Origin: Tretioscincus oriximinensis
Lineage: Eukaryota; Chordata; Lepidosauria; Squamata; Gymnophthalmidae
NCBI GenBank assembly: GCA_022410635.1
Contig: JAJVDF010000410.1
Span: 328,617 to 392,616, forward strand
Direction: 5' to 3'
Length of the DNA: 64,000 bases
A program made the translations under genes and the position numbers. The notes below the pieces were generated by a model. It was not told the origin of the DNA and searched no databases. It was given only the letters and a program-made list of their open reading frames with translations. Positions 1-11,030 of the stretch are shown here, piece after piece (position 1 is the stretch's first letter; every line of letters begins with the position of its first letter).

Positions 1-412
1 GCTCACGGGAAGCGAGCAGCGGATGTGGCCATTCCGAAGGGTGAATGGCAGAGTTGGGCACGTGAGCAAGTTGGGTGTTACCCGTCTGGTGCCGGATGGG
101 CCAGGCGGGGCTCGCGGGAAGCGAGCAGCGGATGCGGCNATTCCAAAGGGTGAATGGTGTTAGTCCCTGGAGCACCCCAATGCGGGGCTGTGCGGGACTG
201 TCAGCCAGATGCGCTTCCTTACACACTCCTACCTCATACTATGGCCTTTTATAGTTCCAATTTTGTTCTATGATCCAATATTGTTCTATGATCCAATTTT
301 GTTCTATGATCCGACGTTATACTTGAAGACAATTGTATATTAAGTTTAATAAATGTTATATTATTACTGTATACGGTCTCATGGTGCCTGTTTCACTTTA
401 GCCCACCAATTA
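1..412 (+). repeat. LTR-like repeat family A, 3' part (copy 1)
   Basis: Shares long stretches with 58660-59586 and, inverted, with 2725-3740, so this is an interspersed repeat. The window starts inside it. A 109-bp unit is duplicated in tandem: the segment at 1-50 recurs at 110-159. Further on, a unit of about 18 bp built on TTCTATGATCCAAT is repeated three times (about 262-312) against two in the 59.4 kb copy. An AATAAA at 348-353 lies before the shared terminal segment GCCCACCAATTA (401-412), after which copies diverge. A poly(A) signal near one end and a TATA box in the other copies suggest an LTR, but no internal retroviral or Gypsy gene is seen. One N at 139. Confidence 0.6.
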
Positions 413-2724
413 CATTTCAACATCAAAAGAAGGATAAACTCCTGGGGGGTGAGTATAATAGAGTTTGGGGGGAAGGGAGAGGGGGAACCAGTAATAGCTT
501 ATACATGGTATGCATTTATGGGCTCTTTGTCATAGTCTCCAGAGGCTGCTCTAACACTTGGTCTTAGGCAGATAGATCATTTCCTATGAGACAAGATTTA
601 TTGGGGAAATGAGTAGATATAAAGATTTATGCTGAGGTTAGCAAATAGATTATTATAAAAGAAAGCATCAAGAAATGTATGGAATAATCAAGCACATACC
701 CAACTGCAGATAGCAATATTGACAACACCTTGTGTAAATAAAAACATGGATGAAAAACATTAAAAAATAAGGAAAGAATTAAAAAATGCTTAGACAAACA
801 TAAACCTGAATATTCTAGAGAGCAGTATTAAAAGGTATATATAAAGTATTCTGTGGAACAAGATAAAACCAACGTTTCAGCATCAAAATCTTGGTGAACA
901 AGGAAAAACGAAAACTAGTGATTTTTTAAAATTCAATATTAAATAATGAAAAGGAATGTAGAGGAACCAAAGAAATGTGCCTGTAAAACAAATGCAGAGA
1001 AATGGAAACATAAAGCACAAAAGACATGAACTATTTCTGATGAACAAACCTTCAAGGAAAAATATCAACCCTCCAAAATTGCTTATGGTGTTACCAGAGA
1101 AGAGGGGATAAGTGGATCAGTATTAAGGAGATGAAAATAATATTCAAAACATAGTTTTCTGAATGCAGTAGAGAAATCTATTTATGATACATAGTAACCA
1201 TGCTGTCAATTTTTATTTGTTAAGTTGCTACAAGATTGAGTTGCTAGATACTCTGAACCCATCTCTTATAGCTACTTCTTTAAAATCTGCAAAGTAATAA
1301 TTGTCATCCAAGGTCTAGAAAATGTAAAGATAGCAGACATCAATGAAATTAATTCGGCACAGCTAAAATTATTAAGCAACATCCACAAATTTGTAGCCAG
1401 ATATGTGAAACAGGACATTTGCCAAGGGTGTTTAACACTCAACTTTTATTTCACTTCCTTAGAAAATAGGAACTGTCAATTGCTCTGAGTAGGGAATAAA
1501 TAATTTTTTTCAGTCGCACTGACTTTTTTAAATTAAAAATCATTTTATTAAAGTTTTGTTAATTCAGAAAAGTAGCTATCTTCAAGCAAGAGGTAATATT
1601 CCTCTGTTTTATTGACAATCCAAAACTATTCCATTCTGCAAATCCCAAAACATTGATAAAACTTGGGTAGGAATGCAAGGCAAGATCATAATAAAATTAT
1701 ATCAGATGAGAAATCTTTATTTAAGGATGAAAGAGGTTTTTCAAAGTAATTTTCTGCCCAAAGGGTGGTATTCTATGATTTGCCCTTCTCAACATATTTC
1801 CAGAGGAAACATGTGATGAACTAGCACCTCACAGGAGTGTTGATTGGTAGTTTGAAAATAACTTCTTAAGCATATGGAGAAAGTACTGTGCTTCTGGCAG
1901 AAAAAAAGTGGGGGAAGATATGACTGAAAAACAAAACAAGTGAAAGATATGAGCTACATTTCAGTGCAAAAAAAGAAAACAAAAAGAAAATCAAGGTAAT
2001 GGTGACTTCTAAGGAAAAAACACATTTCTATAAAAAATGAAAGCAATACTATATGATGTTTCAAATAAATGTGAATAATCTTGAACACTTAATTATGGAA
2101 GATGAAAAAAACAATCTATGAGACCAAGATGTGAATACAAATTGATAGGAAAAAAAGAGCTTTATAACTATGAATAATATTCTGACCTCAGTGGAGCTAA
2201 ATTTAGAATTAATAAAACAGTAACAATCAGATGCTGCATTTGGTTAACTGTTTTCATAACTGTAAAACGTGGAAGGATGGGAACTAATTAAAATACTTTT
2301 AAATGTGGTTTTATGGGGAGACTATTGAAGGTGTGATCAAAAAGGTTTGTTTCAGTTATTCCTTTCAGAAAACACTTCCTTTCTGTAGTAATCAAAAACT
2401 ATATTCAGACTGTAAAAATAATAATTCTACCTCACATTTACAGATGTTTCTGTTCCTTTGTCTGAAAGTTTGATAATACTTTCCAAGTTCCCAAAGCACT
2501 CATTGTTTTTCCCTGGCAACATTCATTTCTATATTACGGGCTATGGTGTAGCTGACATGGACACAAACCAAACATTATATCACCATTAATTAAAGACTTA
2601 AGTACAGAATACTATTAAATACATAATACTTGAGATATTACCATACTTGAAGATAGTCAGATTTATCAATATTATAAACATATGCAATAGCAGATACACT
2701 TAATTTATCATTCTGAATTGCATT
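413..2724. other. AT-rich non-coding DNA, nothing recognised
   Basis: I see no coding potential, RNA gene or recognisable repeat. Open frames here are short, stop-rich and without familiar motifs. Short A- and T-runs are common. Confidence 0.5.
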
Positions 2725-3740
2725 GTGAATTGGAGGGGAAAAGGCCATGGCAGTAAGAGTGTGTAAGGAAGCGCATCTGCTTGACTGTCCCGCACAGCTG
2801 GCTGGACCCAGGGACTTATAGCAGGCACGGATAGCTCAGTCATTAAGGAATCTGTCTCTCATCTGGTTTCAGGTTTTGAAGCCCTGTGTCAGATGTGGGG
2901 CGGGGTGAGCACCTTCCACTAGCCTGTAGCTCTAGCCAACTCAGCTATTCAGAAGCATGAATTGCAAGAAATGCAAGTTGATACATGGGAACCACCGCAA
3001 CCTGGTGGAGAAGATAGAATGTAATCCTTCAGGCAAAAATAGCCTTGTAAGTCACTTTGAGTCCCTTTGAACAGTGAGAAAAGCGGGGTATAAGAACTCA
3101 GTTCTTCTTCTTCTTAAACCACATCCACGTCTGGACTGGCAATACCTTTTAAGCTTGCCTCCTGCAAGCCTCGCCCGGCTCACCAGGCACCAGACAGATA
3201 CCATCTTGCTTACCTGCCCAACTTTGCCTAGCCCATGCTTAAGTCAGCCACCAGTTGGCACCTCTTTGAGCTCCGCCCAGCCCATGCTTGAGGCAGAAAA
3301 CTGGAGGATCAAGGAGGTTTTACTGGGGCTCTAAAGACAGCAGCCTATGTTGGGTCACCCATTCCCCAACTCAAGGGCAAGCACGTGATGATGAACCCCT
3401 TAAGGGGGGGCTTCACCAAATATGGGATAGCTAGGGGAAAACTGCCCACATAGATATGAACTAACCCAGTGGCCAGCCAAGATGCATATCCGCCACACAT
3501 TGCCATGACGAGGGAAGTGAGGGAGGGTCTTTGCCAACTCGCATCAACAGCAGTGAGGGAGGCATGCTACATGCTTAAATATGCACCACTTGGCGGCGCC
3601 TCCTCTGCACACTCCTCCAGGGGCAAGTCCATGGCCTGATTCTGGGGCCCTAATCATCTGGACGGCGTGCCATTGTCCTCTGCAAGCAAGCCTTGCCCGC
3701 AACACTCACATCACCCAAGCACGCTGCGAGGTATCTGTGT
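2725..3740 (-). repeat. LTR-like repeat family A (copy 2), split by a SINE
   Basis: The reverse complement aligns with 58660-59420. Shared blocks include the segment around CAGATGCGCTTCCTTACACA (here 2765-2795 inverted), CTCCTTGATCCTC, GCCTCAAGCATGGGCTGGGC (about 3272-3292 inverted) and GACCCTCCCT...TCATGGCA (about 3500-3530 inverted). A TATTTAA at about 3575-3583 (minus) sits where the 58.8 kb copy has TATATAA, so the promoter-like position is conserved. A tRNA-type SINE at 2816-3115 interrupts it, replacing about 28 bp of the element. The terminal 150 bp past the GGCCTTTT block is degraded. Open frames at 3074-3334 and 3581-3867 are chance readings of this repeat. Confidence 0.65.
2816..3115 (+). 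repeat. tRNA-derived SINE with L2-like 3' tail (copy A)
   Basis: The 5' head carries a pol III A-box-like ATAGCTCAG (about 2831-2839) and a decayed B box near 2870-2890, as in tRNA-derived SINEs. The body matches 37591-37865 and, inverted, 16133-16437 and 63871-64000. The 3' part reads TTGTAAG...CACTTTGAGTCC, then AAAAGCGGGGTATAAGAACT, and ends in a short TTC-repeat tail at about 3101-3115. It lies inside LTR-like copy 2, so it is the younger insertion. No clear TSD could be read. Confidence 0.85.
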
Positions 3741-3929
3741 TGGTAAACTTTCCTTCTTCTGTGCTTATAAAGCTCCTTGCCCAATATGTGAAAAAAGAAT
3801 TGTCTTCAGTCTTAATTTTCTAGATAGGATGAAAGGCCAGGCATTTCCAGGAATCAGGATATTATAAGGCAATGGAGGGATAATACAGCTGTGTTAGTAT
3901 CTGACCAGAACATTTAGAATTTGCTTCCT

Positions 3930-4010
3930 AGCATCTGAAGAAGTAGTCTATGAAAGCTCATGCTGCCTACCAAATTGCAGCAATCCACCCTTGCTAATCA
4001 ATTACATATA
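3930..4010 (+). repeat. Penelope-like repeat fragment with hammerhead-like core
   Basis: CTGAAGA at 3935-3941 is followed by a short imperfect stem and GAAA at 3952-3955, then GCTCATGC. This is the amniote repeat usually ending in GAAAGCTTATGC, which I associate with Penelope-like elements; that link rests on recognition. The spacing matches a hammerhead ribozyme core (CUGANGA, stem II, GAAA), but stem II here is short and damaged, so activity is unlikely. Confidence 0.45.
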
Positions 4011-4585
4011 TTTAATCACATTTTGATTAATTCCTAAGACGAGGGTCCCACATGGATAAATGGATAGTTTGATAGACGGGAAGGAGAAAGGACAGTTTTC
4101 TAAAGCATATTGTATATTAAACAGTAATGGGCTTTTTTGGTAGCAGTTGAGTACAATATTATAAAAATGGTTATATCATGACTTAAGTAGTTCTTCCCTA
4201 AAATCAATAATAATTTTCTGAAATCATCTTCAAGTAACTCCGTTCTTGAATACCATTCTGCTATTTTATTTTTTAGAAGCTGTCAGCATGCTGGTGAAGC
4301 TGTGCCTGCCAGAAAAATCAAACCAGACAGTGAACACCACCTCGTGCACAAGCCTCAACTGTTGCCCTTTAAAAATGTAAAGCTTGACAAGTAAACATAC
4401 TAAAGCCTCAAGAGCCAGAGCATGCAAATTTGAATTTAGAAAGACGTTGTTTAAGAACTTCACTATGGGTCTTGGAATGCATTGTGATACAACCATCATG
4501 GATTTATATGCCATGTTTGATTCCATAAACCCAAATTGCATGAGAATTGCATAAGAAAAATAATAATAATAAAAGGCAATAATCT
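4011..4585. other. Non-coding DNA, nothing recognised
   Basis: AT-rich sequence. Minus-strand open frames at 4266-4711 show no recognisable domain and overlap the CR1 antisense; I treat them as chance. Confidence 0.4.
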
Positions 4586-4589
4586 TGAA

Positions 4590-4868
4590 TGATCTTGAAA
4601 GGATCTTAGAGTGTTGGTGGACAATTCAATGAAAATGTCAACCCAGTGTGCAGCAGCAGCAAAAAAGGCAAATTCCATGTTGGGGATAATTAGGAAAGGA
4701 ATCAAAAACAAGTCAGCAAATGTTGTTTTGCCTCTTTATAAATCTGTGGTGAGACCACATTTGGAATACTGTGTTCAGTTCTGGTCACCACATCTGAAGA
4801 GGGATATAGTGGAACTAGAGAAGGTGCAGAAAAGGGCAACAAAAATGATCAAGGGTCTGGAGCACATT
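4590..4868 (+). pseudogene. CR1-type LINE reverse transcriptase C-terminal fragment
   Basis: The plus-strand translation (within 4611-4907) contains VDNSMKMSTQC, KKANSMLGIIRKGI and VRPHLEYCVQFWSPHLKRDI, the thumb/C-terminal part of CR1 ORF2. The same segment is encoded on the minus strand at 31784-32284. Similarity stops abruptly after KMIKGLEHI. The CR1 C-terminus, 3' UTR and 8-bp-type tail are missing, so this is an internal fragment left by deletion or rearrangement rather than a normal 5'-truncated copy. Confidence 0.9.
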
Positions 4869-4888
4869 CATTATAATAATCTAGCACA

Positions 4889-5041
4889 ATTCTTAAACCA
4901 CTTCTAGGCCCGTCTCTTCTCCAATCTTTGGGAGACTGGAGTAACTACACCCTGTGAATGTACAATTTTTAAACCACTTCTAGGCCTGTCTCTTCTCCAA
5001 TCTTCTGGAGATTAGAGAAACTACATCCTGTGAATGTACAA
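4889..5041 (+). repeat. 76-bp tandem duplication
   Basis: Two adjacent units of about 76 bp (about 4889-4964 and 4965-5041) share TTAAACCACTTCTAGGCC, GTCTCTTCTCCAATCTT and CCTGTGAATGTACAAT, with several substitutions between them. Each unit has a CTCCAATCTTCTGGAG-like inverted repeat, imperfect in the first. It directly follows the CR1 fragment. Confidence 0.85.
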
Positions 5042-6860
5042 TGTGCAACAGCCAGATTTTGAGTGCAGGTATTGCCAGTATTTCTTATCCAAGAATGTTT
5101 CTACAGCTAAAACTGATTATCGACTACTTAAAAACAGTTCCTGCATAATAAATTTCAGGCAAGTTAGAAAATGTATTGGGAAGGTTTGGGGAAGAGTGAC
5201 GCAATTGTTCCTAAGAATTACGCAAGTCAAAGTATGAAACAGCTCTAAAATAATTCTAATCTCATGAAAAGTGTTGCATGTGGTATCAGCATTTCCAAAA
5301 AAATCCCTTCCCTTCTCTAAGAGAAGAGATTATATGGAAATGTGACTCAAAAAAAATGTGATTTTGAGTTAGACTAGAAAAAAGAAAATAAGAAAATAAG
5401 GACGTAAAAAATATTTAACTCATTCTTCAGTCATCATTAGAGAAGGTGCAAAAGTAAACATGTGATCATGCACGTCACTTTTGTTCAGTCCTTTTTTTCT
5501 TAGCTCTTAATGATCCATTAATATTTCCCAATATTACCATAGACAAGTGATGAAGAACTGTGACATTTTTACATGTGAATTGGTCCAGTTTGTATGTTTT
5601 TTACAATACTTATACATATACATGTCCACGTACATATGCATGAACATATACACAAACCCAGAACAAGGTATCATATATGTGAGTGCGCTATCTTATCTTG
5701 AAGTCTGTCTTCATGCATGTCTTTATAATAGGTGAGACGTTCATGCATATGGAAATATTCTTGAGCCAATGCCAAACTTCCACGGACTCTGTCCAATCAG
5801 AATTCTGAAAAAATGGTCAGCAACAGCAAATGAAAGATGAGCAAGCCAAGCAAATAAGATGAAGCTATGACAACAAGAAAGAAAAGCAGGTGAAGTGATT
5901 CCAGAAAATAAATGTCCCCCAAAGATTCAGCACAATAACATCTTAGTTTCAAATATGTTGAAAATAACTTATGTGTTTTATCACATTTGATATACTATGG
6001 TGCCTTCTTCATTATTTTTTGGGGGTGCAGTGGAAGTAGTGTGTCTCATGTTTTATGAGGCATGCAATTACTTTGCAAAAATGTATAAATCCATCTTCAC
6101 ATTTTAAGTTGATTAACTCATAGTCCATGTCCATGCTTGTCTCAAAATGGCATGAAATGAAATTCAATAGTTGGAGAGCTGCACTAGATTGGAATATTAG
6201 CATTCAAGTTCTGCGCATCGTAAAAGTATTCATCAGTGCATTTCCTTCATATTGCTTCCCTGTATGCTGCACTGTATTATATATAATTAAAAGAATATTA
6301 TTTATCTATGCTGAAAGACTGCTTTTTCAATTCCATGGTTCGCCTGTCAGACACTCATATTTGTCTTACCTAGTGAAGTTTGACAACATTTTCATTTGTA
6401 TGCCCTTATATATACCATTTTAAATGTGTTTCTTTCTAAAGTCAAGCTTATCACCTTTCATATACTGGTAGATCACCACCGTAAAGGGTTGTCCACACAG
6501 ATTAATTTCATATGTGGAAAAATAAAGGAATAATCTTCTATTTAATCATCATTTATATGTTTTCACAGAAAAATGAAACGTTAGATGTAACTCTCTGGGA
6601 TTAGTTGTGAGATTCCTCAGTACAAAAGAACACCATAGCTTTGGCTACTTCAGATGTGCATTTTATTTCAGGTTTATTTCAAGTATCCATCTGTGGTGCC
6701 ATACAGGGTGGAAGAATTGCCAAGCATGTAAAATACAGAAAGTATAGCATGCAGCCTCTACATTTGCTGCTCCTGGTCTGTGGGAATCAGTAATATAGCA
6801 TATATTAATTGACAATATATAGATTAATATTAAAATGAACTTGGATTGACCACTGTGAGC
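5042..6860. other. AT-rich non-coding DNA, nothing recognised
   Basis: No recognisable coding region or repeat family. There is a CATATA/CATGCA-rich patch near 5605-5760. Open frames (for example 6127-6423) are AT-driven and lack domain motifs. Confidence 0.45.
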
Positions 6861-6867
6861 CAAAGCA

Positions 6868-7510
6868 GGCCTGTATGGTAATTTTGCAAAAAATCTCTGG
6901 TCAACCCAGCCCAGGAGGAAACAGGAGAGTCCAAATCCTCTCTTCCTGCCCTAAAGGCATGTCTCATTCATGAAGCCTTGCCAGACTGAATAGATTAATT
7001 GGTACCCATTGTGGCACAGGCACTGTCTTTGTTTGACCAGGCTGTGCACCTGGGCTGACCCATCAGCCTGATAGTGGCCTGGAGGTAAACCATTTAAGAT
7101 CGTTAAAACCACTTCTCCTAAGGGTGAGTCACTGGGTTCCTGTAATTAAGATAATGCATAAGCAAATAGTGGCTATCGAGGGTCCATCCTGTTTACCAAC
7201 TCCATACCATATTTGGCGTTTCCTTACCAGGCTGCACCTCCTTGGGGAGGAGAGAAACACATCACACAGGTGTCACAACCTGACCCACGTGGGACATACC
7301 CACCCCTTTCTTGTCGTCATAATCTTGATACACGCCTTCTGATTTGGGGTCAATAAAAGATTGAACACGAGGGCATTTGAGAGGACTCCATGACCCGTGG
7401 ACCTCCTGAAATTGCTTCTTGCTCTAAGTCGTGTTGCCCGTGTGATTCCTGTTACACGTGTCTACCTACTGCGGACCAAGCTGCCTTCGATCTCCGTTAG
7501 GCATCGAATA
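6868..7510 (+). repeat. Possible LTR-like segment (GC-richer, with poly(A) signal)
   Basis: This stretch is less AT-rich than its surroundings, has several CpGs near its 3' end, and carries AATAAAAG at about 7352 followed by roughly 150 bp of U5-like sequence. That resembles an endogenous retrovirus LTR, but I could not define TG/CA ends, a TSD or a primer-binding site. It might equally be an unrelated repeat or a 3' terminal exon. No repeat partner was seen in the window. Confidence 0.25.
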
Positions 7511-7624
7511 ACGTGGAAAGCGAACCCCCGTTACTGGTCAAAGAGCAAGAATGTTTCTGCTTGGAGGATGACAAAGGCAAGAAACCAGCCAGCAAATGGA
7601 GTGATTCCCACCATGCCTAAAATA

Positions 7625-7716
7625 TAAGCACACAAAGCATCCCTTAAAGAGTCATACTGCCTGAACCTATGGGTATAGGGCGGTATAAAAATGTAAATAA
7701 ATAAATAAATAAACAT
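7625..7716 (+). repeat. L2-like LINE/SINE 3' tail fragment
   Basis: ATAGGGCGGTATAAAAATGT followed by (AAAT)n at about 7695-7713 matches the 3' terminus of the L2 element at 30071-30150 and of the inverted copy at 11031-11100. Only the terminal segment is recognisable. Confidence 0.6.
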
Positions 7717-8929
7717 CATATGCTCATAGGCATGGGATTATTACATTTCTCTGTCTATATTTGCAGATTTCTGAAAGCTTGCAAAGACTGAAAAAGCTAT
7801 AGTTTTTCAAGATACATGTTTTATTCTACATAGCCCATCATGAATTTTATACTGTAGTTACTGTCAATACAATATAGTGTGTTATTTAGAACTATGATCC
7901 CCATTTTCACTAGTCAGTTGTGTAGATCAAAGAACTGCTTCCTTCCTTCCTTCCTTTATCATGCATTTACTCAAGAGAAATATACTTATTTCCAAATATA
8001 TATTAGCCCTGGATTATATTCTGAAATAGGATCCACCCACTCACATGCTAGTCCAGATTACATTAGACATATTAACATGTTTGACAGCAGTTCCCAATTC
8101 TTTAATATAATCTGGGAAAAGGCCTAACTGAGAAAGGCTCATTATTTAGACCTACCACACCAGCTGAACATAGGAAACTATAGAAGTGGAATTATTTATT
8201 TTAATTAAAGTTGGATCATTTTGTAGGATTAGACAGTTTCAGGTAAGCATTTCTTTCAGCATGTCTCTGAGCAACAGTCAAAGGTAACATCATTTCAATT
8301 ATTGCCTGATTCCCTATGCATTTTACATACTATTTTTCCCTTACAACAACTTTAATTATGGGACTTTCCTCCTTCTGTTCTCAAGACTAATCAAACAATA
8401 CTGCTATAACAGATCACGAGTTCCACATGGTAGGAGCAAATCGTCATTTTAATCCTATGACTCCAGATAATATTTGGCTTCAATATTCACTTTTTTTTCC
8501 ATTTTAAGCCACAAATATATTTTTTTCCCTCAACTACAACAATTATCTTTAGTCATACTGAAGTATCTGCCAATCATGATCCCACATCGGTGCACAGTTC
8601 ATAAACAACATTTTCATAAATTAAGCCATCCTTTAGTTTAATTACTTGGTGTGCATCTCTTTGAAGAAAGAAATGTGCTAATCTGTTTTTTTAATTGACT
8701 GCAAAAAATGTTTTCTTGAAATGCATGAAATTTGTTCCAGCAATGACGCCCTGGAGTTGAAGTAAAACTTTCAGTATCATATTTGTGGCCTCCTTGTGTG
8801 TATATCTCTAGCAGATAGTTAAGACGACAAAATGTTTAAGAACTGTTATAGCATATCTGCTATGTTATATATGTGTTGCAACAGATCCCTTAAACACATT
8901 GAGCCTTTGCAAATAATACTATAGAATAG
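7717..8929. other. AT-rich non-coding DNA with a short (TTCC)n run
   Basis: No gene or repeat family recognised. A TTCC microsatellite of about four units lies near 7940-7957. Confidence 0.45.
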
Positions 8930-8937
8930 GATTTAGC

Positions 8938-9439
8938 CAGGGGCAGATTTGGGGTATATGCTGCCCCTGGGCTGCAAATCCCCCACCCCAAACACTTCCA
9001 GGTAGGACAGGAAGTGATGTCATTTTTGGGGCAGGACAGGAAGTGATGTTACTTCCAGGGTGGGATATTCCAAGTGCCATTCCCGGAAGCAGATTCCAAA
9101 AGTGACATCATTTGCCCTATGCTCTCTGTCTCCCACTCTCAGCTGTCTATACAGGGCCTGTGGTAGCATCCCAGGGCAGACAGGCAAAGCAGCACACAGA
9201 CAGGTGGCTGCGCATGCAGAGCAGCAGAGCAACAATACAAAGCTGCATGTTGGTGGTGGTTCATGGTAGTGACTAGGACATGTACAGTACATGTCTGCTG
9301 CTGCTGGGAAATGCCCAGTAGGTGCAACTGGGAAAAATTTAAATTTAAATGGCTGGCAATTTGCTGCCCCCAATAAATGGTCACCTACCTGCTGCCCAGA
9401 GCTTTAGCCCTTGTAGCCCCTGCCCAAGAACTGTCTCTG
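8938..9439. mobile_element. Non-autonomous hAT-like DNA transposon, 502 bp
   Basis: The ends form imperfect terminal inverted repeats: CAGGGGCAGATTTGGGG on the left, and CAGAGACAGTTCTTGGGC reading inward from the right. The flanks GATTTAGC (8930-8937) and GATAGAGC (9440-9447) match at 6 of 8 positions, as for an aged hAT 8-bp TSD. A GACAGGAAGTGATGT unit occurs twice inside (about 9006 and 9035). Open frames across it (9020-9384) have no transposase motif. hAT assignment rests on CAG...CTG ends and TSD length. Confidence 0.6.
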
Positions 9440-9889
9440 GATAGAGCTATGGACTTTTAATGGCTATAGAAGGGATGATTTTTCAACAGCTGCAGTATCT
9501 AATGTTTGCAGCATCTAGGATCATTTCCACACCAGTTAAAGGCCCAAAACTCTCTCTCAGATTTTAGGTGGTAATCCTACTACAGAAAAATCTCAATAAG
9601 ATTGTCCTATCATATTCTCAGAACCCGAGTGGCATGCTCTTTTCACACTGATCTTTATTCTGGGGTTTATCTTGGAATATGGAACTAGCATCTCTATATA
9701 AAACAGGCTATGGCAGAAGGCTGAGGGCAACCTCCTGCCATTTGAGATTCGTTTCTAAATAAGTCCAAGTATGCAAAGGGCCATGAATCAGGTTGAGTCC
9801 ATTGTTCTGAATAACCACCTTAAACAAACTATTGTGGAGATTAGTTGCTCTGAAGACCTCATTAAGTGCCATTATGTGTAACTGTGACA

Positions 9890-9985
9890 TAGCCGTATAC
9901 CCTTATTTAAAGAACTAGCTGTGTTAATCTAGATTAACAGGAAGGAAATATAAGCTTTCATAGACAACTCTACTACTTTAGACGT
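9890..9985 (-). repeat. Penelope-like repeat fragment with hammerhead-like stem
   Basis: On the minus strand, GTAGA-GTTG-TCTAT forms a 5-bp stem with a 4-nt loop (9960-9973), followed by GAAA (9956-9959) and GCTTAT. The upstream CUGANGA element is mutated (CTAAAGTA). It is the same repeat as 3930-4010 and 46155-46425. Confidence 0.5.
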
Positions 9986-10300
9986 GTTTTTTGAAACCAA
10001 AACAAGGCAGTTTCAAATGTGGAAGACTTCTTATTGGAAAAGCAGGATAAGAAACTATAAGTATTATTGTCCATTGTTATTTTGTTACATTTTGTAATCT
10101 CATTGATCATACCATTCCAAATCCACTTGTCTGGTACTGTCTCCTAGTTTTACTAAGCTTGTATTCATTGCTTCCATGACCCTATCCAACCATCTCATTG
10201 TCTGCCTTCAGGGTTGTTTCAAGCAGTGGTGGACAGGGTCTACAAATATTGGATTCCAGAAGACAAAGAGGGCACCATCAATAACCATTGTTTAATTTTG
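9986..10300. other. Non-coding DNA, nothing recognised
   Basis: No coding potential or recognisable repeat between the two Penelope-like fragments. Confidence 0.4.
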
Positions 10301-10309
10301 TAAAGAACA

Positions 10310-10415
10310 TGCTACCTGTCCTGTTTCTTGTAAGTCTCTAAAGTGCTACAAGACCACCTTACTAGATTTTCTGGACATAGACCAACATGATTATTTCTTT
10401 GAAATCTACTACTAT
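10310..10415 (+). repeat. Penelope-like repeat, downstream segment
   Basis: AAGTCTCTAAAGTGCTACAAGACC (10330-10353 region), then ATTTTCTGGACATAGACCAACATG and TTCTTTGAAATC. This is the part that follows the hammerhead-like core in the repeat family. It is repeated, inverted, at about 18345-18470 and 46155-46240. Confidence 0.5.
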
Positions 10416-10920
10416 TTTTAGTTTGCAAGAGTATAATGAAAATATTCATTGCTGAGGCACAACCTCCATACACATACTCCTGCCATATGAGAGGCTAAGT
10501 CTTTCTATCTGATCATTTTGTCCCAGGTGGTCCATGGAGGTATCTCCCACAGTAAACTGTAGAAAAACTATAGATAATTGCAAATGAACTTCCCTTTATG
10601 CTATAGAATATCTTATTGCCATATTTTATTCCTTTAAAAATATATTATCCTATGGAAGTATTGTCTATCATTCTGCCTAGGTTGAGAAAAATGATGATGT
10701 AAACCCTTTATCACACAATAAAGCAAAATGGCACCAAGGAAGGGGCAAGTCTGGATGCAGCCACTGACTTACATTACAGTTTCTAAACATTATAAGTTTA
10801 GAAATGGGTCATTTTAATTTGTAGGGCATTTGATAAGTGTCTTAAAAAGAGAATTGTCTCCTGATTCCTAAGTTTAAGCTATGTGGAGCTATGTCACAAT
10901 TATCAGAGGTATTAAGCACA
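10416..10920. other. Non-coding DNA, nothing recognised
   Basis: AT-rich, no gene or repeat recognised. Confidence 0.4.
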
Positions 10921-11030
10921 TCACATAAGAGTATAAGATGAACCCTGCTGAATGGGACCACAACCCATCTAGTCTAGCATTCTGTTTCACACAGTGGCCC
11001 ACCAACTGCACTTGGGCATTCCTTAAGCAT
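10921..11030 (-). repeat. CR1 LINE 3' end fragment
   Basis: The reverse complement gives the CR1 3' UTR segment with GACACAGAATGCTGGACT-like and TATGTTCTTATG-like motifs. It matches 31363-31460 (minus) and 49980-50094 (plus). It directly abuts the tail of the L2 element at 11031, so one probably inserted beside or into the other. Confidence 0.8.

Noticed and set aside
9020..9384. Minus-strand frames of 117 and 81 codons, Cys-rich
   Set aside because: They lie inside a hAT-like element with inverted ends and have no domain pattern; Cys and Ala come from CAGCA-rich DNA.
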